From the NCBI GenBank assembly GCA_029204225.1, contig CM055095.1, positions 19,617,450 to 19,681,449 of the forward strand: DNA of 64,000 bases. Reading direction: 5' to 3'. Position 1 is the stretch's first letter, and each line of letters begins with the position of its first letter. Position numbers and translations under genes: made by a program. Under the pieces are notes generated by a model. It made no database searches, had not been told where the DNA came from, and worked only from the letters and a program-made list of their open reading frames with translations. Shown in pieces: positions 34,423 through 46,900 of the stretch. The stretch comes from Diphasiastrum complanatum. Taxonomy: Eukaryota > Streptophyta > Lycopodiopsida > Lycopodiales > Lycopodiaceae.

Positions 34423-37400
34423 TTACATGACCAGGTCTAAGCCAAGTTTGGCTCTAAAAGTTTCAAACTTTTCTTTACTTAAAGCTTTTGTAAATATATC
34501 AGCAACTTGTAATAACGTACAATGTACAATACTTATATCTTCAGATTGTAACTTTTCACGCACAAAGTAATATTTTACTTCAATATGTTTTGTTCTTGCA
34601 TGAAGGATAGGATTTTTAGCCAATTGTATTCCACTTTGACTGTCACAAAAAATAACAATGGGATTTACCTGCTTCATGCCAATCTCACATAACAACTTAC
34701 GTAGCCAAATAGCTTCCTGGGTAGCAGAACTCAACACTTTATATTCGACTTATGTGGAAGAAAGAGAAATAGTATCTTGCTTCTTGCTAGACCATGAAAA
34801 ACAACTGCTACCAAAATTGAAGGCATAACCTGTTGTTGACTTTCTATCATCTATACTTCCTACCCAATCAGCGTCAACATAACCTTGCAACTTAGGTAAA
34901 ACACTTTGTCTTTTGTAGATTAGACCAAGGTTAGGTGTACCTTTCACATACCTCAAAGTCCTTTTTGCAGCTTTCCAATGGTCCATAGTGGGTGATGACA
35001 TGAATTGGCTAATCAAACTTACAGCATAGCAGATATCAGGACGTGTAGTCGTAAGATATATTAAACTTCCAACTAGTTGACGAAATAGTGCAGCATCAAC
35101 ATATGCACTATCATCGATACGAGATAATTTCTTACCAGCTTCGCAAGGGGTGATGGAAGGTTTGCACTCTGTCATGTGAAATCTCTCCAATATCTCACCC
35201 ATATACTTGTTTTGATATAACCTAATATCACTGCTAGTTTGTTGTTCTTCAACACCCAAGCAATAGTGCATAAGATCTAAATCTGTCATCTCAAATTGCT
35301 TGCACAAGTTGGCTTTGATAGAACGAGTGAGGTTCTCATCATTGCCAGTGATAATGATATCATCAACGTAAGTACAATCAAGGCAATGCTGTCATCATTT
35401 ATAAGAACATAAAGGTGTGGATCTAAATTTATTCTTACAAACCCATGAGAAAGAAAGTAATTGTCAATGCATCCATACCATGTGTGTGGCGCTTGCTTAA
35501 GGCCATAAAGCCCCTTTGCCATGAAGCCCTGTGGTTGGACCATGTAAACTTCTTCCTCTAAGTCACCATTCAAAAATGCAGACTTCACATCCATTTGATG
35601 GATCTTCCACCCAAAATGAGATGCTAAGGCAATGATAAGGCGTAGCGTAGTCCACTTAGCCACTGGAGCAAATGTCTCTTCATAGTCAATTCCTTTGCTT
35701 TGCTCATAACCCTTCACTACTAGGCGTGCCTTATACTTTGCTATTGTGCCATCTGCATGAAACTTTGTTCTAAACACCCATTTGTTGTCAATGGGTTTCT
35801 TTCCAAGTGGTAGATCAACCAACTCCCATGTATCATGTCTGTGGATGGATTCTATCACTTCTTCCATTGCCCTTTGCCACTCTTTGTGATCTTTTGCTTC
35901 ATCAAAGGTTGATGGCTCTCGACACTTCAAAATGTCAGTCATTAGGGCATAGTTCACATCATAACGATCGGGAGACTTCCTTTCCCATGTTGATCTTCTC
36001 ACTTCACTTTGTGTGTTAGATCCTTTTCTATTTAGCTTTGTGTCCTTCATGATCTTTTCATACCATTTTGGTATCTTAGATTCAGGTGATACACTACGTG
36101 GAGAGTATGTATCCCAAGGCGTGTCCAAGTAATGTCTCTTACTTCCAACCGGTTTCTCCTTTATTGCTCCTATTGGCAAGTACCTCCCCCTAGGCTCTCG
36201 AATAGGTGGTGTTCTTTCATACTCTTTCTCTCGACTCTCGTCTTCACATGCATCATTTTGTGGAGCATCTTCTTCATCTTCTTCCTCCAGAATTGTGGGA
36301 AGTCTTTTGATGCTTTCACCACTTGCATGGTCTTCATCTTCATACCTATGCATTTCATCAAAGATCACATCTTTGCTAATGTGAATCTTATTCATTACCG
36401 GATCAAAACACCTGTAAGATTTCGTTCTTTCATCATAACCGACGAAGATACACTTGATTGCTTTGGCATCAAGTTTCTTTCGCTCCTCCTTTGGCACATG
36501 TACATAGGCCTTACATCCAATGACACGAAACTTGTCAATTTTTGGCTTTATTCCAGTAAATGCTTCTTCATGAGTCACATTTGGAACCACAACTATGGGG
36601 CTCGTATTTTGCAAGAACGTTGCCGCACTGCACGCTTCCGACCAAAGTGAATCGGTGAAGCCCATTTGCTTCATCATGGAGCGTGCACTCTCCATAATAG
36701 TTCTGTTTTTCCTTTCAGCTACACCATTACTATGCGGCGTGTGTGACTGTGTGAATTGTCTTTTAATGCCGTGTTCTTTGCAAAAGTCCTCAAAATCATT
36801 AGATTTGTATTCGCCCCCTCTATCAGATCTTAGCACTTTGATGCGTGCATCCAGTTGGTTCTCTACCAAAGTCTTGAACTCCTTGAAGCGAGCAAAAGCG
36901 TCAGATTTCTTCATTAGGAAATAAATCCATGTCCTCCTAGAGTAATCATCTATGAAAGTCATAAAATAATATGCTTTCCCCAGTGACATGGTCTTTATTG
37001 GGCCGCACAGGTCGTTGTGAATTAGTTCCAGCGGTTTCTTAGCTCTTGCAGCTCCACCTTTCTTGAATGTCTCCTTGTGATGCTTTCCCATGATGCATCC
37101 TTCACATATTGCATGATGATCATCCTACAATGCCGGTAACCCTATTACCATCTTCATCTTCGCCATCAATCTCAAGCTCCCATAGTTCAAATGACTAAGT
37201 CTTCTGTGCCACAACTCGGATTGAGATGTTGTTGAGATAGACAAACCATATTCACCTGGTCTTGCAGCATCCAATTTATAAAGGCCATAGTTACTATCTT
37301 TTTAACCCTTCGCCACCACTTTGTGGTTGTGGTTCATATCCTTCATAAGGCATCCATCCTTGACATATTCAACTTTAAGATGTTGATTTGCCATTACACC

Positions 37401-38500
37401 AACAGAAAGCAAACTCTTTTTGAGTCCAGGAACATAAAGTACATTAGGGCTGTTTTTAATTTTGCCATCAGGAGACTGCACAGGTACATTGCACACACCC
37501 TGTATTTGGCATTCCTCTCTATTGGCTTGAGTGACCTTATCCCCATCATGGATTGGTGAGAATTTTTCAAACCAATCACGTTTCTCGGTCATATGTCTTG
37601 TGGCGCCTGAATCTATGAACCATCTGGCACCATCATCAACTTGGGATGCCAATGCCGATGAGAAGACACTTGTCTCGTCACCTTCTCCATCATCTTCGGC
37701 AATGTTTCCTTGTTGAGTCACTTTTCCCACTTTATGTCTGCTTTCTTCTTATAACACTCACGTGCCCAATGACCCGGTTTGTAGTAATAGTAGCATTTGT
37801 CTTTCTTCTTCTTTTTCTCTTTTGATGACGACTCTCCCTCGTCATCATCATCCTTGGATTTCTTAAGAATCCTTTTCCATCCATTCTACTTGCCTTTAGG
37901 GGTTTGCTCCTCCTGTGGGGTTTGCCTTGACTTCACCACTTCGCGATGCTGCTCTTCTTGCAACATGATTCTGTGGAAGTCTTCAAAAGTAGGCAACCTC
38001 TCCCTCGAAGCAATGCCGCTCACAAACATCTGTAGCCCTTTCAAGACACCGCTCATTGTGGTATGTACCTATTCAATATCTGTGATTGGTTCTCCAATCG
38101 CCACAAGTTGATCTCTAAGCTCCTTTATCCTGGTGAAGAAAGATCCCACTGATTCACTTTCTTCTATCCTTACTGTGTTCAATCTCGACTTCAAGAACAT
38201 GGCTCAAGCTGGATTGCAAGTTTGAAATTGCATTTCTAAGAGCTTCCCAAGCTCCCCTAGTCGTCGTGGTACTTGGTAAATAAGACGCGTAATACTGGAC
38301 GTATTGCAAGACGGTTATTTTGGTCAGACTTCAATACTTGCCACAATGCTCAGACATCGAAAGAAGTCTGGGACATCTTGAGCACACTATACGAAGTGTG
38401 AGATCAAGTTTGCTTGCATCGCCCAAAATTGTCTCATTGATGTTTGCCATCTCCAAACTGCTTAAAACTTCACCTATAGGCTATAAAGCATATGCTGGAG
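34423..38500 (-). pseudogene. C2 gag-pol
   Basis: Minus strand. Gag remnants run from about 38500 with many breaks; the knuckle is CYYYYKPGHWAREC (37758-37799), where Tyr replaces the second Cys. Protease: WFIDSGATRHMTEK (about 37625). Pre-integrase: SELWHRRLSHLNYGSLRLMA, CEGCIMGK. The 35286-37091 ORF holds integrase (FIDDYSRRTWIYFL, LRSDRGGEY, HSNGVAERKNRT) and RT (KYKARLVVKGYEQSKGIDYE, DVKSAFLNGDLEEEVYMVQP, LYGLKQAPHTWY). A one-base deletion at the YVDD box (about 35370) shifts the frame. The 34750-35307 ORF carries the connection region and RNase H (YVDADWVGSIDDRKSTTGYA), and 34423-34737 the RNase H end (FCDSQSGIQLAKN, HIEVKYYFVREKL). Stops near 37300 and 37130. Not functional. Confidence 0.9.
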
Positions 38501-38699
38501 CCAACCGTGATGTCAGAAATCAGTAATAATGATCTGCAATTTTTAGCTTACCAATCCACCCGCCACTCTTTCGCCCAATTGAAAGCCAAACTGGCGTCGT
38601 TTTCCAAAATGCTTCTCGTCACCAACTCCCAGCTTCCTGCCCAGTGGAATAGTGAAATCACTTCTGGCGCGCTTTGAACACTTTCTCCACGGCAATCAC

Positions 38700-39470
38700 T
38701 CTGTTTTGGCATACCGTACTTGCAGGTATAGTAAGGGTGCCTTCGTTTGGAGGCTATAGCCTTTCGTTTGGCCAAAATAGACTAAAGGAGGTGAAAATAA
38801 GGGTTTGGGTTTTTGAACTGTTTCTTTAGTGTGAAAAAACTTCACCCTTCAAAAACTTGGGACCCCACTATTACTTCAGTTTGAAATTTTTTTAATGAAG
38901 TTGCAATGCACTTTGCACTTCAGACCCCTTCTATGACATTTGAATTGGACCCACGCTGATCTGATGGTTGTGGGGTAATCAACGATTTATATCCAATTTG
39001 ATCTCAACCGTTCATGAACTTGGAGTTCAATCTTCTGGTCCACATTGTGTTTGTGCACTCAGAGGAGTTCTTCAAGGCACTAGGCACTTATATGTACTGG
39101 CTCCACTTTCCTGCTGCCCACGCGAGATCTGCGCCTCCTTCTCTTCTTTCCTTCTGCATTCCACCAGGGTTTTAGCTATGGTGGGAGTTGGAGACAACCT
39201 TGTTCTTCTCCCTATCCAGTCCGCGGCCAAGCACGGCTGCTTGAGACAGTATCATCCACCCTCGGGCGCCCAATTGCATGTTTTTACAGCTCCAAAAAAG
39301 CTTCAAAAACAGGAGAGATTCACATTTACTCAGCTTAAAACCCTAGCTGAAGGAATGATGAGCGTTTTTGGACTTTGTTCAAACTTTTTTTGGAATACTT
39401 TTTACAGCTACCAATCCCATTGAGGTCACCCTATAGTAAGCTGACTTTTGCTCCAAACCGCTCTTCAAAC
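38700..39470. other. GC-richer segment in the C2 leader/gag region, origin unclear
   Basis: Between the C2 primer-binding site and recognisable gag there is about 0.8 kb that is richer in GC and CpG than its surroundings, with an open frame on the opposite strand (38968-39423, MVGVGDNLVLLPIQSAAKHG inside). I recognise no domain. A captured host fragment is possible; an unusually long leader is the alternative. Confidence 0.3.
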
Positions 39471-39702
39471 GGTATCTGATTGGATTCAAACCAATCACAA
39501 ACACCAAGCAACCCTCCTACTGAATTTTGGGCTTCAATCTTTGCTTGCTTTCTGATTCAGCCGACAATTCCTTGTCTCTGAATCCTTTTTACAGTTTTGA
39601 GCCGTTCCACGAATCTCCACAGACTCGGTTTTGTGCATCCTAGCCAACAAATCATCATGAATTTGCAGCTCTCTGTTTCTGTCCGGTGATTGTAGCCGCC
39701 AA

Positions 39703-39717
39703 CGGCTCTGATACCAA
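39703..39717 (-). promoter_or_regulatory. C2 primer-binding site
   Basis: ggctctgatacca at 39704-39716 is the complement of tggtatcagagcc, the initiator Met tRNA site, one base away from the LTR end at 39718. Confidence 0.9.
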
Positions 39718-39970
39718 GTTGAGAATATAGTTTAAAAACCTGACCGAATCAATCACCACAACACAACATCAAGTGCAATAAGACAAGACAACATAGTTGT
39801 TCTCCCACAAACTGTATGTTCACACTCGCTCGTAAGTACAAAGATAAGTTGCATAAAAACACTCAAAGAGCTCATAAAAGAAAGATGGCCCGATAACTCT
39901 AGAACTAAGCACACGTGGTGCCGTCGAAATAAAAAAGCACTGTATAAGTCGATCATTGCTATTTTAACTC
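39718..39970 (-). repeat. C2 5' LTR
   Basis: Same length as the 3' LTR (253 bp) and same terminal bases; about 14 substitutions between them. Confidence 0.9.
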
Positions 39971-39975
39971 AGTCA

Positions 39976-40213
39976 ATGGTCAATGGACACGTGTCTACTT
40001 TCGATTCGACTACAGCTATTGGCACGTGCGAGGTGACACCTGGACACGTGTGAAATGACAACTGGACATGTGTCGCGTGCTCATTCGTGTGCATGAAAAC
40101 ACGTGTCGCTCTATCATTTGCTTGTACAAATCCCACATGTGTAAAGTGACAACGTGACATGTGTCGCTCTGTCATTCGTTGTGCGCAAGTCCGCTATTGC
40201 ATAGTACACATCC
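39976..40213. promoter_or_regulatory. Gene 3 side of the divergent TE-A promoter region, CACGTG-rich
   Basis: About 240 bp with repeated G-box-like hexamers: gacacgtgtc (39987), gcacgtgc (40021), gacacgtgtg (40042), gacatgtgtc (40066), aacacgtgtc (40098), cacatgtg (40134) and gacatgtgtc (40157). The last copies lie in near-repeats reading gtcgctctatcatt and gtcgctctgtcatt. It ends just before the gene 3 frame. Such a cluster suggests binding by bHLH or bZIP factors, or by a TE-A protein. Confidence 0.5.
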
Positions 40214-41024
40214 GTGGATCGGAGAAAGCACACCAGGAGGGACTTCTTCTCTCCTGGCTCATCCTCAGCCCCTGCGGTGGCCATTATCCCTCCTGCTAGA
40301 CATAGAACGTGCAACCGCAGCAGGTGGCCCTCTGAGATATGCAAGTACCAGAGATCAATTGCACTGTTGATCCCAAGGACTCCATTCTACCGTGCTTCCA
40401 AAACATAACAAGAAATGATCTCGGACAGCTGGTCAGATTTACATCTAGTGCTCTTCAGTGCCTTCAGGAGGCTGTTGAAGATTACCTTAGTCTTTTTTTT
40501 GAAAATTCATTTTTGCTTGCCATTCATTCCAAGAGAGTCACAATAATGCCCAAGGATTTTCAGCTCTTGATGAGAATGAGGGATAGGTTCTGTAGGTTGC
40601 ACGTATCTCAGCCTTCTGCTCCCAGGCCAACACCTATAGATAGGACTGATCTTTCTACGAAGCATCCTAGGAAACAGAGTGGCCCCAAGAGAACTCCAAA
40701 GAAAGCAAAGATCGTAGACACCACAGATTCTGTGAAACCTGACCCAGAATCAATTGTAGATAATGTTGTTGTTGATAATGCTGTAAATATAGCTATAGCT
40801 ATTTTGGATACCGCTTTAATTCCTATAGATACTACACATCCACCTCCTCCTCCTCTTCCAAATTTTCATACATATATAGATTCGGATGAGTATCTTAGAT
40901 TTGAGAAAGACATATCGGATGCTATAGATAAAATTGGTACTCCTTTTTGTTTTAGACTAGATGAACTTGATTTTAGTATTAATTTTAGAGTTTTAGATTG
41001 CTTGGATCTCAAAGACAGATGGAC

Positions 41025-41809
41025 TGACAAAATTTTCAGAATTCACACGTGTGGAGAATGTCCACAAGAGTGACTGATCTTATTTAAGCTTTGTGATTGG
41101 CACTATAACCTGATTCTAGATTGATCAACAAAATCTAGTTTAGAAGAAATGGCTAATCCACAATCTAGCATGCTAATCAGCAAAATATAATGGCAATAAT
41201 CAAAGAATGAATAAAAAATACAAGATTTCAATGTATGAGCTAATTAGCTTTAACACGCGTTAGAGAGAGAGAGCTAGAGAGATAACAAGCAATATTTGTT
41301 TAGATCCAAAATGACATGAGATAGCTACAAAGCTTTGGTTCTTCATCATTGATTGTGTGGAGAGCTACACATATTTATGGAGATTGAGGTAGCTCGAGGT
41401 AGAACCATATCTATCCATTCCAAAATGACGTCTAGAGTCTATGTGACATTTGTCACTTGTCATGCATGAAATTCTACCAACTTTTTACAAGTGTACTAGT
41501 TCTAACTAGAAATGTCCAAATCATCATGCATGTGTTCATTAAACTTTGTGCATGCCTTGCATGTCACTATGGATCACTTACAATTAATGCATGTGAGTTG
41601 CCACGAGTTTCTACAAGCATAATCATGCTAATTTTATGTCTACAAACTATATGCAAGTTGCATTTATCAAACTAGATAATACATAACCATGTAGCTCGAG
41701 TTCTATGTAGGCCAAACTTGGCATTTTGCATTAATGAGCTACATACTTGCATGGTACAACATTTGTAGCAAGCCAAGAAATCAATATGGATTGTTTTTCA
41801 ATTTTAACA
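41025..41809 (-). repeat. C4 3' LTR (785 bp)
   Basis: Plus-strand ends TGACAAAATTTTCAGAA and CAATTTTAACA; the next bases ctcctcctaaa are the complement of the polypurine tract. Over the shared 247 bp it differs from the 5' remnant at about two positions. CACACGTGTG at 41044-41053. Confidence 0.85.
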
Positions 41810-41826
41810 CTCCTCCTAAAAATGAT

Positions 41827-42124
41827 CTATATTGATTTGAACATGGATCTTGGTATAACTCCAAGGTTGGCTCTATGCTTGTTGAAGGAACTTTTGCTCA
41901 AAGGTTTGGTGAGCATATCTGCAATGCAAGATGATGTGTCGATGTGCTCCAATTTGATTTCACCTCCAATGAGCTTCTCTCTCACGAAGTGATGTGCAAC
42001 TTCGATATGCTTGCTCCTTGCATGGAATATTGGGTTGTTGGCAAGGGCTTGAGTTGAAATGTTGTCACACATGATCATAGGTATATTTTCTTCCATAATT
42101 ATCTTTAGCTCCACTAGTAACCTC
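41827..42124 (-). pseudogene. C4 RNase H, C-terminal part (split by C1)
   Basis: Reads IPMIMCDNISTQALANNPIF, HIEVAHHFVREKLIGGEIKL and CIADMLTKPLSKSSFNKHRA, the end of copia RNase H, stop at 41827. It is the continuation of the frame that ends at 48652 on the other side of C1. Confidence 0.9.
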
Positions 42125-42778
42125 TGTGAAAATTGTCAACATTTCCTAGCTAGTTTGAGGCCTAAATTGGCAATTTTTGTACATAGTTTTGGATCTAACC
42201 TTCCACACGTGTGAAAGAGACCTAGATACTTTTATTCTAGTATATATTTCATGTTGAAGAAGTCTCAAACTTCGGGACCTTCTAAATGACACTAAAATCA
42301 TGTTATTTGGACATATAGGCCAAAATTGGCTATTTTAGGTTACTGGTGTCCTAAAATTGGGTCCTAAGTTCTAGAGAGAGGAGAGAGAGTCATCTCTCTC
42401 ACCTATATTAGGCTGAAATTCGTGGAGAACAGGTTGGAGAAACCTTTTGTATGCTTCATTGAGATCAATAGATCATTGTCATTGTTTCTTCCTCCATTGA
42501 GAGCATTGTTGTGTGTATTGTCTTCAAGCTATTGTGTATGATCTTAGGTGCTTTCCAAAAGTGGTAGGCTGATGTATTATGGACTGTATAATGCTATTTT
42601 GGGCCGCACTTGATGTTTATGGAAGTTTCCATTTGTGATAAATGCTTTTTGATCAAGTTCTTTGCATTCTAGGTAGCATAGAATGTGTTGCCAATTCCTA
42701 GCTTATGTAGTTTGGAGTGCAAGCATTCAAGCCAATGATCTTGGAGTTTAGATCCACTTAGGATCTGTATTTTTCACA
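42125..42778 (+). repeat. C1 5' LTR
   Basis: TGTGAAAATTGTC to GTATTTTTCACA. A CACACGTGTG palindrome is at 42204-42213 and a purine-rich gagagaggagagagag at about 42374-42389. Confidence 0.97.
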
Positions 42779-42793
42779 TGGTATCAGAGCTGG
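42779..42793 (+). promoter_or_regulatory. C1 primer-binding site
   Basis: tggtatcagagctgg directly follows the LTR; matches initiator Met tRNA. Confidence 0.92.
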
Positions 42794-43950
42794 TTGGCTT
42801 CTATTTACAGTAAGTATTCCATTTTTGGTGATATTTGGATGTTTGATCAAGTTCTAGCATGATTTTGCATTGCTTTGTTGATCAAATCTTACTAACCTTT
42901 GTTTTGTGAGTTGAACTTGTGGATCAAAAGCATATTTCAGGTCTATTGAAGATCAGAGGCTGAAAAGAAACTATTTTGGATCAGATCATAACACCTAATC
43001 ATTTGTGATTGTGAGGCTTGTGCATATTCAATACTAACAATGTTCTTTTCAATCCTATTGTTGACAATCTCCATTCTTGGATGAACACTCTCCTTAAGTG
43101 GATGAAACTTCTCCTTAAGTGGATGACAAATGCTCTTTTGAGTGAGTTGTAATTCTCCTAAAGGCTGAGCAAAGCTCCCATTTGGATGAAAGATCCCCTT
43201 TTTTGGGTGAACATATTGTAAGCTCCATTGTGAAGAGCATATTGTAAAGATTGTCATCAATTTTGGCATAAATTTTGGTGTACTTTGTTGAGCATGTAAG
43301 TAACTCTCCTTATGTAATTTGATTGGAGCATTTGCTGGAAGGTGTTAACTATTATGCAAGTGTGTTTTCAGGTTCTTAACAGGTTGAGGAACATTCTCAT
43401 GTGAAGTGATCTTAGATCTACATCTAAACACCAAGATTTGACAAGATAGTGAAGCTAGTCTTGTGATTCACTAAGTGTGCTCATTCATTCACCTCTAAAT
43501 CTTGTATTTATCACTTGCTGGAGTTTATAAACTTTTAGAAGTGTGGTTTACATGTGGTTTTACAGGTTGAATCAATATCTTAGTGTGTTGATCATATGTT
43601 GATCAAGTTTGTTCATTACTAGGTAATCTTGGCATCCTAGTTTTGGGTATTTTCTAAGAATGCAAGTAACTCTTCACACCATAACTTGATTTGGTCACTT
43701 GCTGGAAAGTTTGAGAGCTTAAGCAAGAGTGTGTTCAGGTTGGTTTGATTTTGTAATCCATTCTTAGTGTGTGCAAAGTGTTGCATGTGTTTCAATCTTC
43801 CTTTCTATGCTTGGAAACCATCTAGGTTCAAGATAGAAGTGTTTTAGGGTCCTAAATCTTCATAGATCTCTTTATCTATCATTTGTTGAGAGAAAAGTGA
43901 GTGCTAAGTGCTTTAGGACAGAACCTAAAAGTTGAAGAAACATTAGAATC

Positions 43951-46900
43951 ATGGCTTCCAATGGTGGGATCATGCTAGAGTCTAGTGAAAGGTTGAGTTC
44001 ATCAAACTACTCTACTTGGAAAGTGAGGATGGAGTCCTTACTTGAGTTGAATGAACTCATGGACATAGTTGCAGAAATTGAAGAGAGACCTCTCACACTT
44101 CAAGAGCAACAAAGGTTTGATAAGAAGGCCAAAAGGGCTCTTCATATCATTAAAATGAATGTTACAAATGAACTTCTCAAGGAAGTTGGAAAGTGTCAAA
44201 GTGCAAGTGAGGCATGGAATGCCTTAAAGAAGCTCTTTGAATCAAAGTCCACATCTAGGGTATTGACCCTAAGGAGACAAATATTTTCTAGTAGGCAAAG
44301 AGAGGGTGAAAGTGCTCATGCATTTATCTTGAGAGTTAAGTCCCTAAGTGATGATTTAGCATGCATTGATGAGAACATAAAAGATGGTGAAATAGTCCAA
44401 GTTATGTTGAATGGTTTGCTAAATGAACATGCTAACCTTGTGCAAAGTTTTGCCATTCAAAGAGTCTTGCCAAGTGTGGTTGACTTGCAAGAAATCTTAT
44501 TGGCTGAAGAACATAGGTTGCAATCAAAGCTTGATGGTGCATCCTTGCAAGGTGGAGGTGAAGAGGCTTTCTTCACAAAAGGCAAATTCAAGGGCAAAGG
44601 TAAAGGCAAAGGGAAATGGTCCAAAGGTGGTAACTTTGATCATGATGATCACTCTTCCTCTTCCTCTTCTACTAAGAACAATAAGTCAAAGTTCAAGTGC
44701 TTTTATTGTGGGATAAAAGGTCATTTTGCAAATGAATGTTATAAGAAGAAAAGAGAGCAAGGAGAGAGGCAAGGAAATCTTACAATAGATGAGGAAGAAC
44801 ATAACACATGTGAATCACTTGTTATGACTTCAAGTTTGTTAGCCAACATAGATGATAATGATCCTTGGTGGATTGATAGTGGAGCCTCATCTCACATGAC
44901 AAGACATAAGGAATACTTTACATCTTTATTGTCTTATGAGGGAGAAGGTAACATCATCTACACTGCAAATGATGGTCAATGTGACATCAAAGGCATAGGC
45001 ACTATTCCTATTTCCCTTTCAACAAATAGGAAAGCAAATCTTGAAAATGTTTTGTACATTCCTTCAATCACTAAGAATTTGCTTAGTGTAAGTCAAATGA
45101 TTGACAAAGGACTTGATGTGGAGTTCATTGGAGATGCATGTTTGATAAGTAAATGTGGATCCTTGATTGCTCAAGGTAGGAGGCATGGTAAACTTTTCAA
45201 GCTTGATGCATGTGTGATCTCTAATCATGAAGGATGTATGGCTAGGGAGCAATTGACAAACCAAGAAGTTTGGCACAAGAGGTTGGGCCATCCCAACTTC
45301 AAATCTTTGGAGGTAATGGCAAAGAAAGAGCTTGTTCTTGGTCTCCCTAAAAGTCTTGTTGCAAACAATAGTGTTTGTGAACATTGTGCCTTGTCCAAAT
45401 CTCATAGACTTGCTTATTCTAGATCTACTTCTAGATCTAAAGAAGCTTTTCAACTTGTGCATTCTGATATTCATTCTTCTAGTACAACTAGCAATGGTGG
45501 GGCAAAGATGTATGCAACTTTCATTGATGACTTTAGTAGGTATACTTGGATCTATCTTCTTAAAAGTAAGGATGAAGTGTTTGCTGCATTTGTCAAGTTC
45601 AAGAATGAAATGGAAAACCAATTCAATACAAAGATCAAATGCTTAAGATCTGATAATGGAGGGGAATACACCTCAAATAGGTTCAAAGACTTTTGTATAG
45701 CACATGGGATTAAGAGGGAGATGTCTAGTCCTAGGACTCCACAACAGAATGGAGTGGCCGAGAGGAAGAATAGAACCCTTTGTGAATGTGCCAAGGCAAT
45801 GAGACTACATGCTAATCTTGCTAAGTCTTTTTGGGGGGAAGCTTTAGCATGTGCTAACTATCTATGTAATAGATGGACAAGTGCTTCCTTGGATGGTAAA
45901 ACTCCTCATGAGGTTCTTTATGGTAGAAGGCCGAGTGTCAAGCATTGTAGGATCTTTGGATGTACATGTTTTGTCAATATCACACTTGATGATAGAACTA
46001 AAGAAGATCCTTCATCAAAGAAGGGTGTGTTTGTTGGCTATAGTGAAGTAAGCAAGGCTTACAAAGTGTACATTCCTTCTACAAAGAAAGTTGTCATAAG
46101 TAGGGATGTCATCTTTCATGAAGAGAATGTTTCCAATGTTGTTGATGTTGATGTTGATGTGCCTACTAATCATCATGATGTGCAAGATGTCTTGGACGAA
46201 GATGGAGATGCCACTCCAAAGCAAACTTCAAGGAAGACTCAAAGGCAAAGGGCTAAGCCATCAAGGCTAACCTATGATGAAAAAGGAAAGCAAGTGGTGG
46301 ACAACTCTAACCTTGCTTTTCTTACCTCTTTTGATGAACCAACTTGTGTAGGTGAAGCAATTCAAAAGAAGGAATGGATCCAAGCCATGGATCATGAGCA
46401 TCAAGCACTCATCAAAAGCAACACATGGAGGTTGGTAAAGCTTCCAAAGGACAAGAAGGCAATTGGTTGTAAGTGGATCTTCAAGATCAAGACAAATCAA
46501 GATGGATCAATCAACAAGTACAAGGCAAGGTTGGTGGCAAAGGGGTATGCTCAAGAATATGGTATTGACTATGATGAGACCTTTGCACCCGTGGCAAAGA
46601 TGGTAACTATTCGAATCCTAATCTCTCTTGCAACTCTTTATGATTGGGATATGTGGCAAATGGATGTTACTAATGCCTTCTTGAATGGTGATCTTGAAGA
46701 AGATATTTACATGGAGCAACTCAAGTGGCAATTTCTTCAAGGCAAGGAAGATCTCGTTGTGGTTTGGTTTGAGCTCAAATGGGCTGGTTTTATTAGGTTT
46801 GATACTCAACTTCATCTACTCTACTTCATGTTGGATAGAAGTGTAGAAATCTATCTTTTGGTTTATGATGGTGACATTGTTTTCACTAACTATAGTGAAA

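Larger units (their letters stand above)
34075..39975 (-). mobile_element. Ty1/copia element C2 with 5-bp target duplication agtca
   Basis: Two 253-bp LTRs (34080-34332 and 39718-39970) flank a minus-strand gag-pol. Target duplication agtca at 34075-34079 and 39971-39975 is perfect. By my count the LTRs differ at about 14 positions (about 94% identity), so this insertion is clearly older than C1. LTR termini on the sense strand are GAGTTA...CTCAAC instead of the usual TG...CA; both inner and outer boundaries agree on this. Confidence 0.9.

Noticed and set aside
40214-41073. The histone-fold ORF as an ordinary host histone H3 gene or retrocopy
   Set aside because: It is too divergent from canonical H3, has a long C-terminal extension, lies within TE-A next to its promoter region and reads in frame into the protease after removal of C4. 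A captured fragment remains a possible alternative.
41025-41073. C-terminal residues after DLKDRW in the 40339-41073 frame (ending ECPQE) as part of the histone-fold protein
   Set aside because: From 41025 the sequence is the C4 LTR; these residues are read-through into the insertion.
45064-45621. 185-residue open frame antisense to C1 integrase
   Set aside because: Shadow of the C1 polyprotein; no motif of its own.
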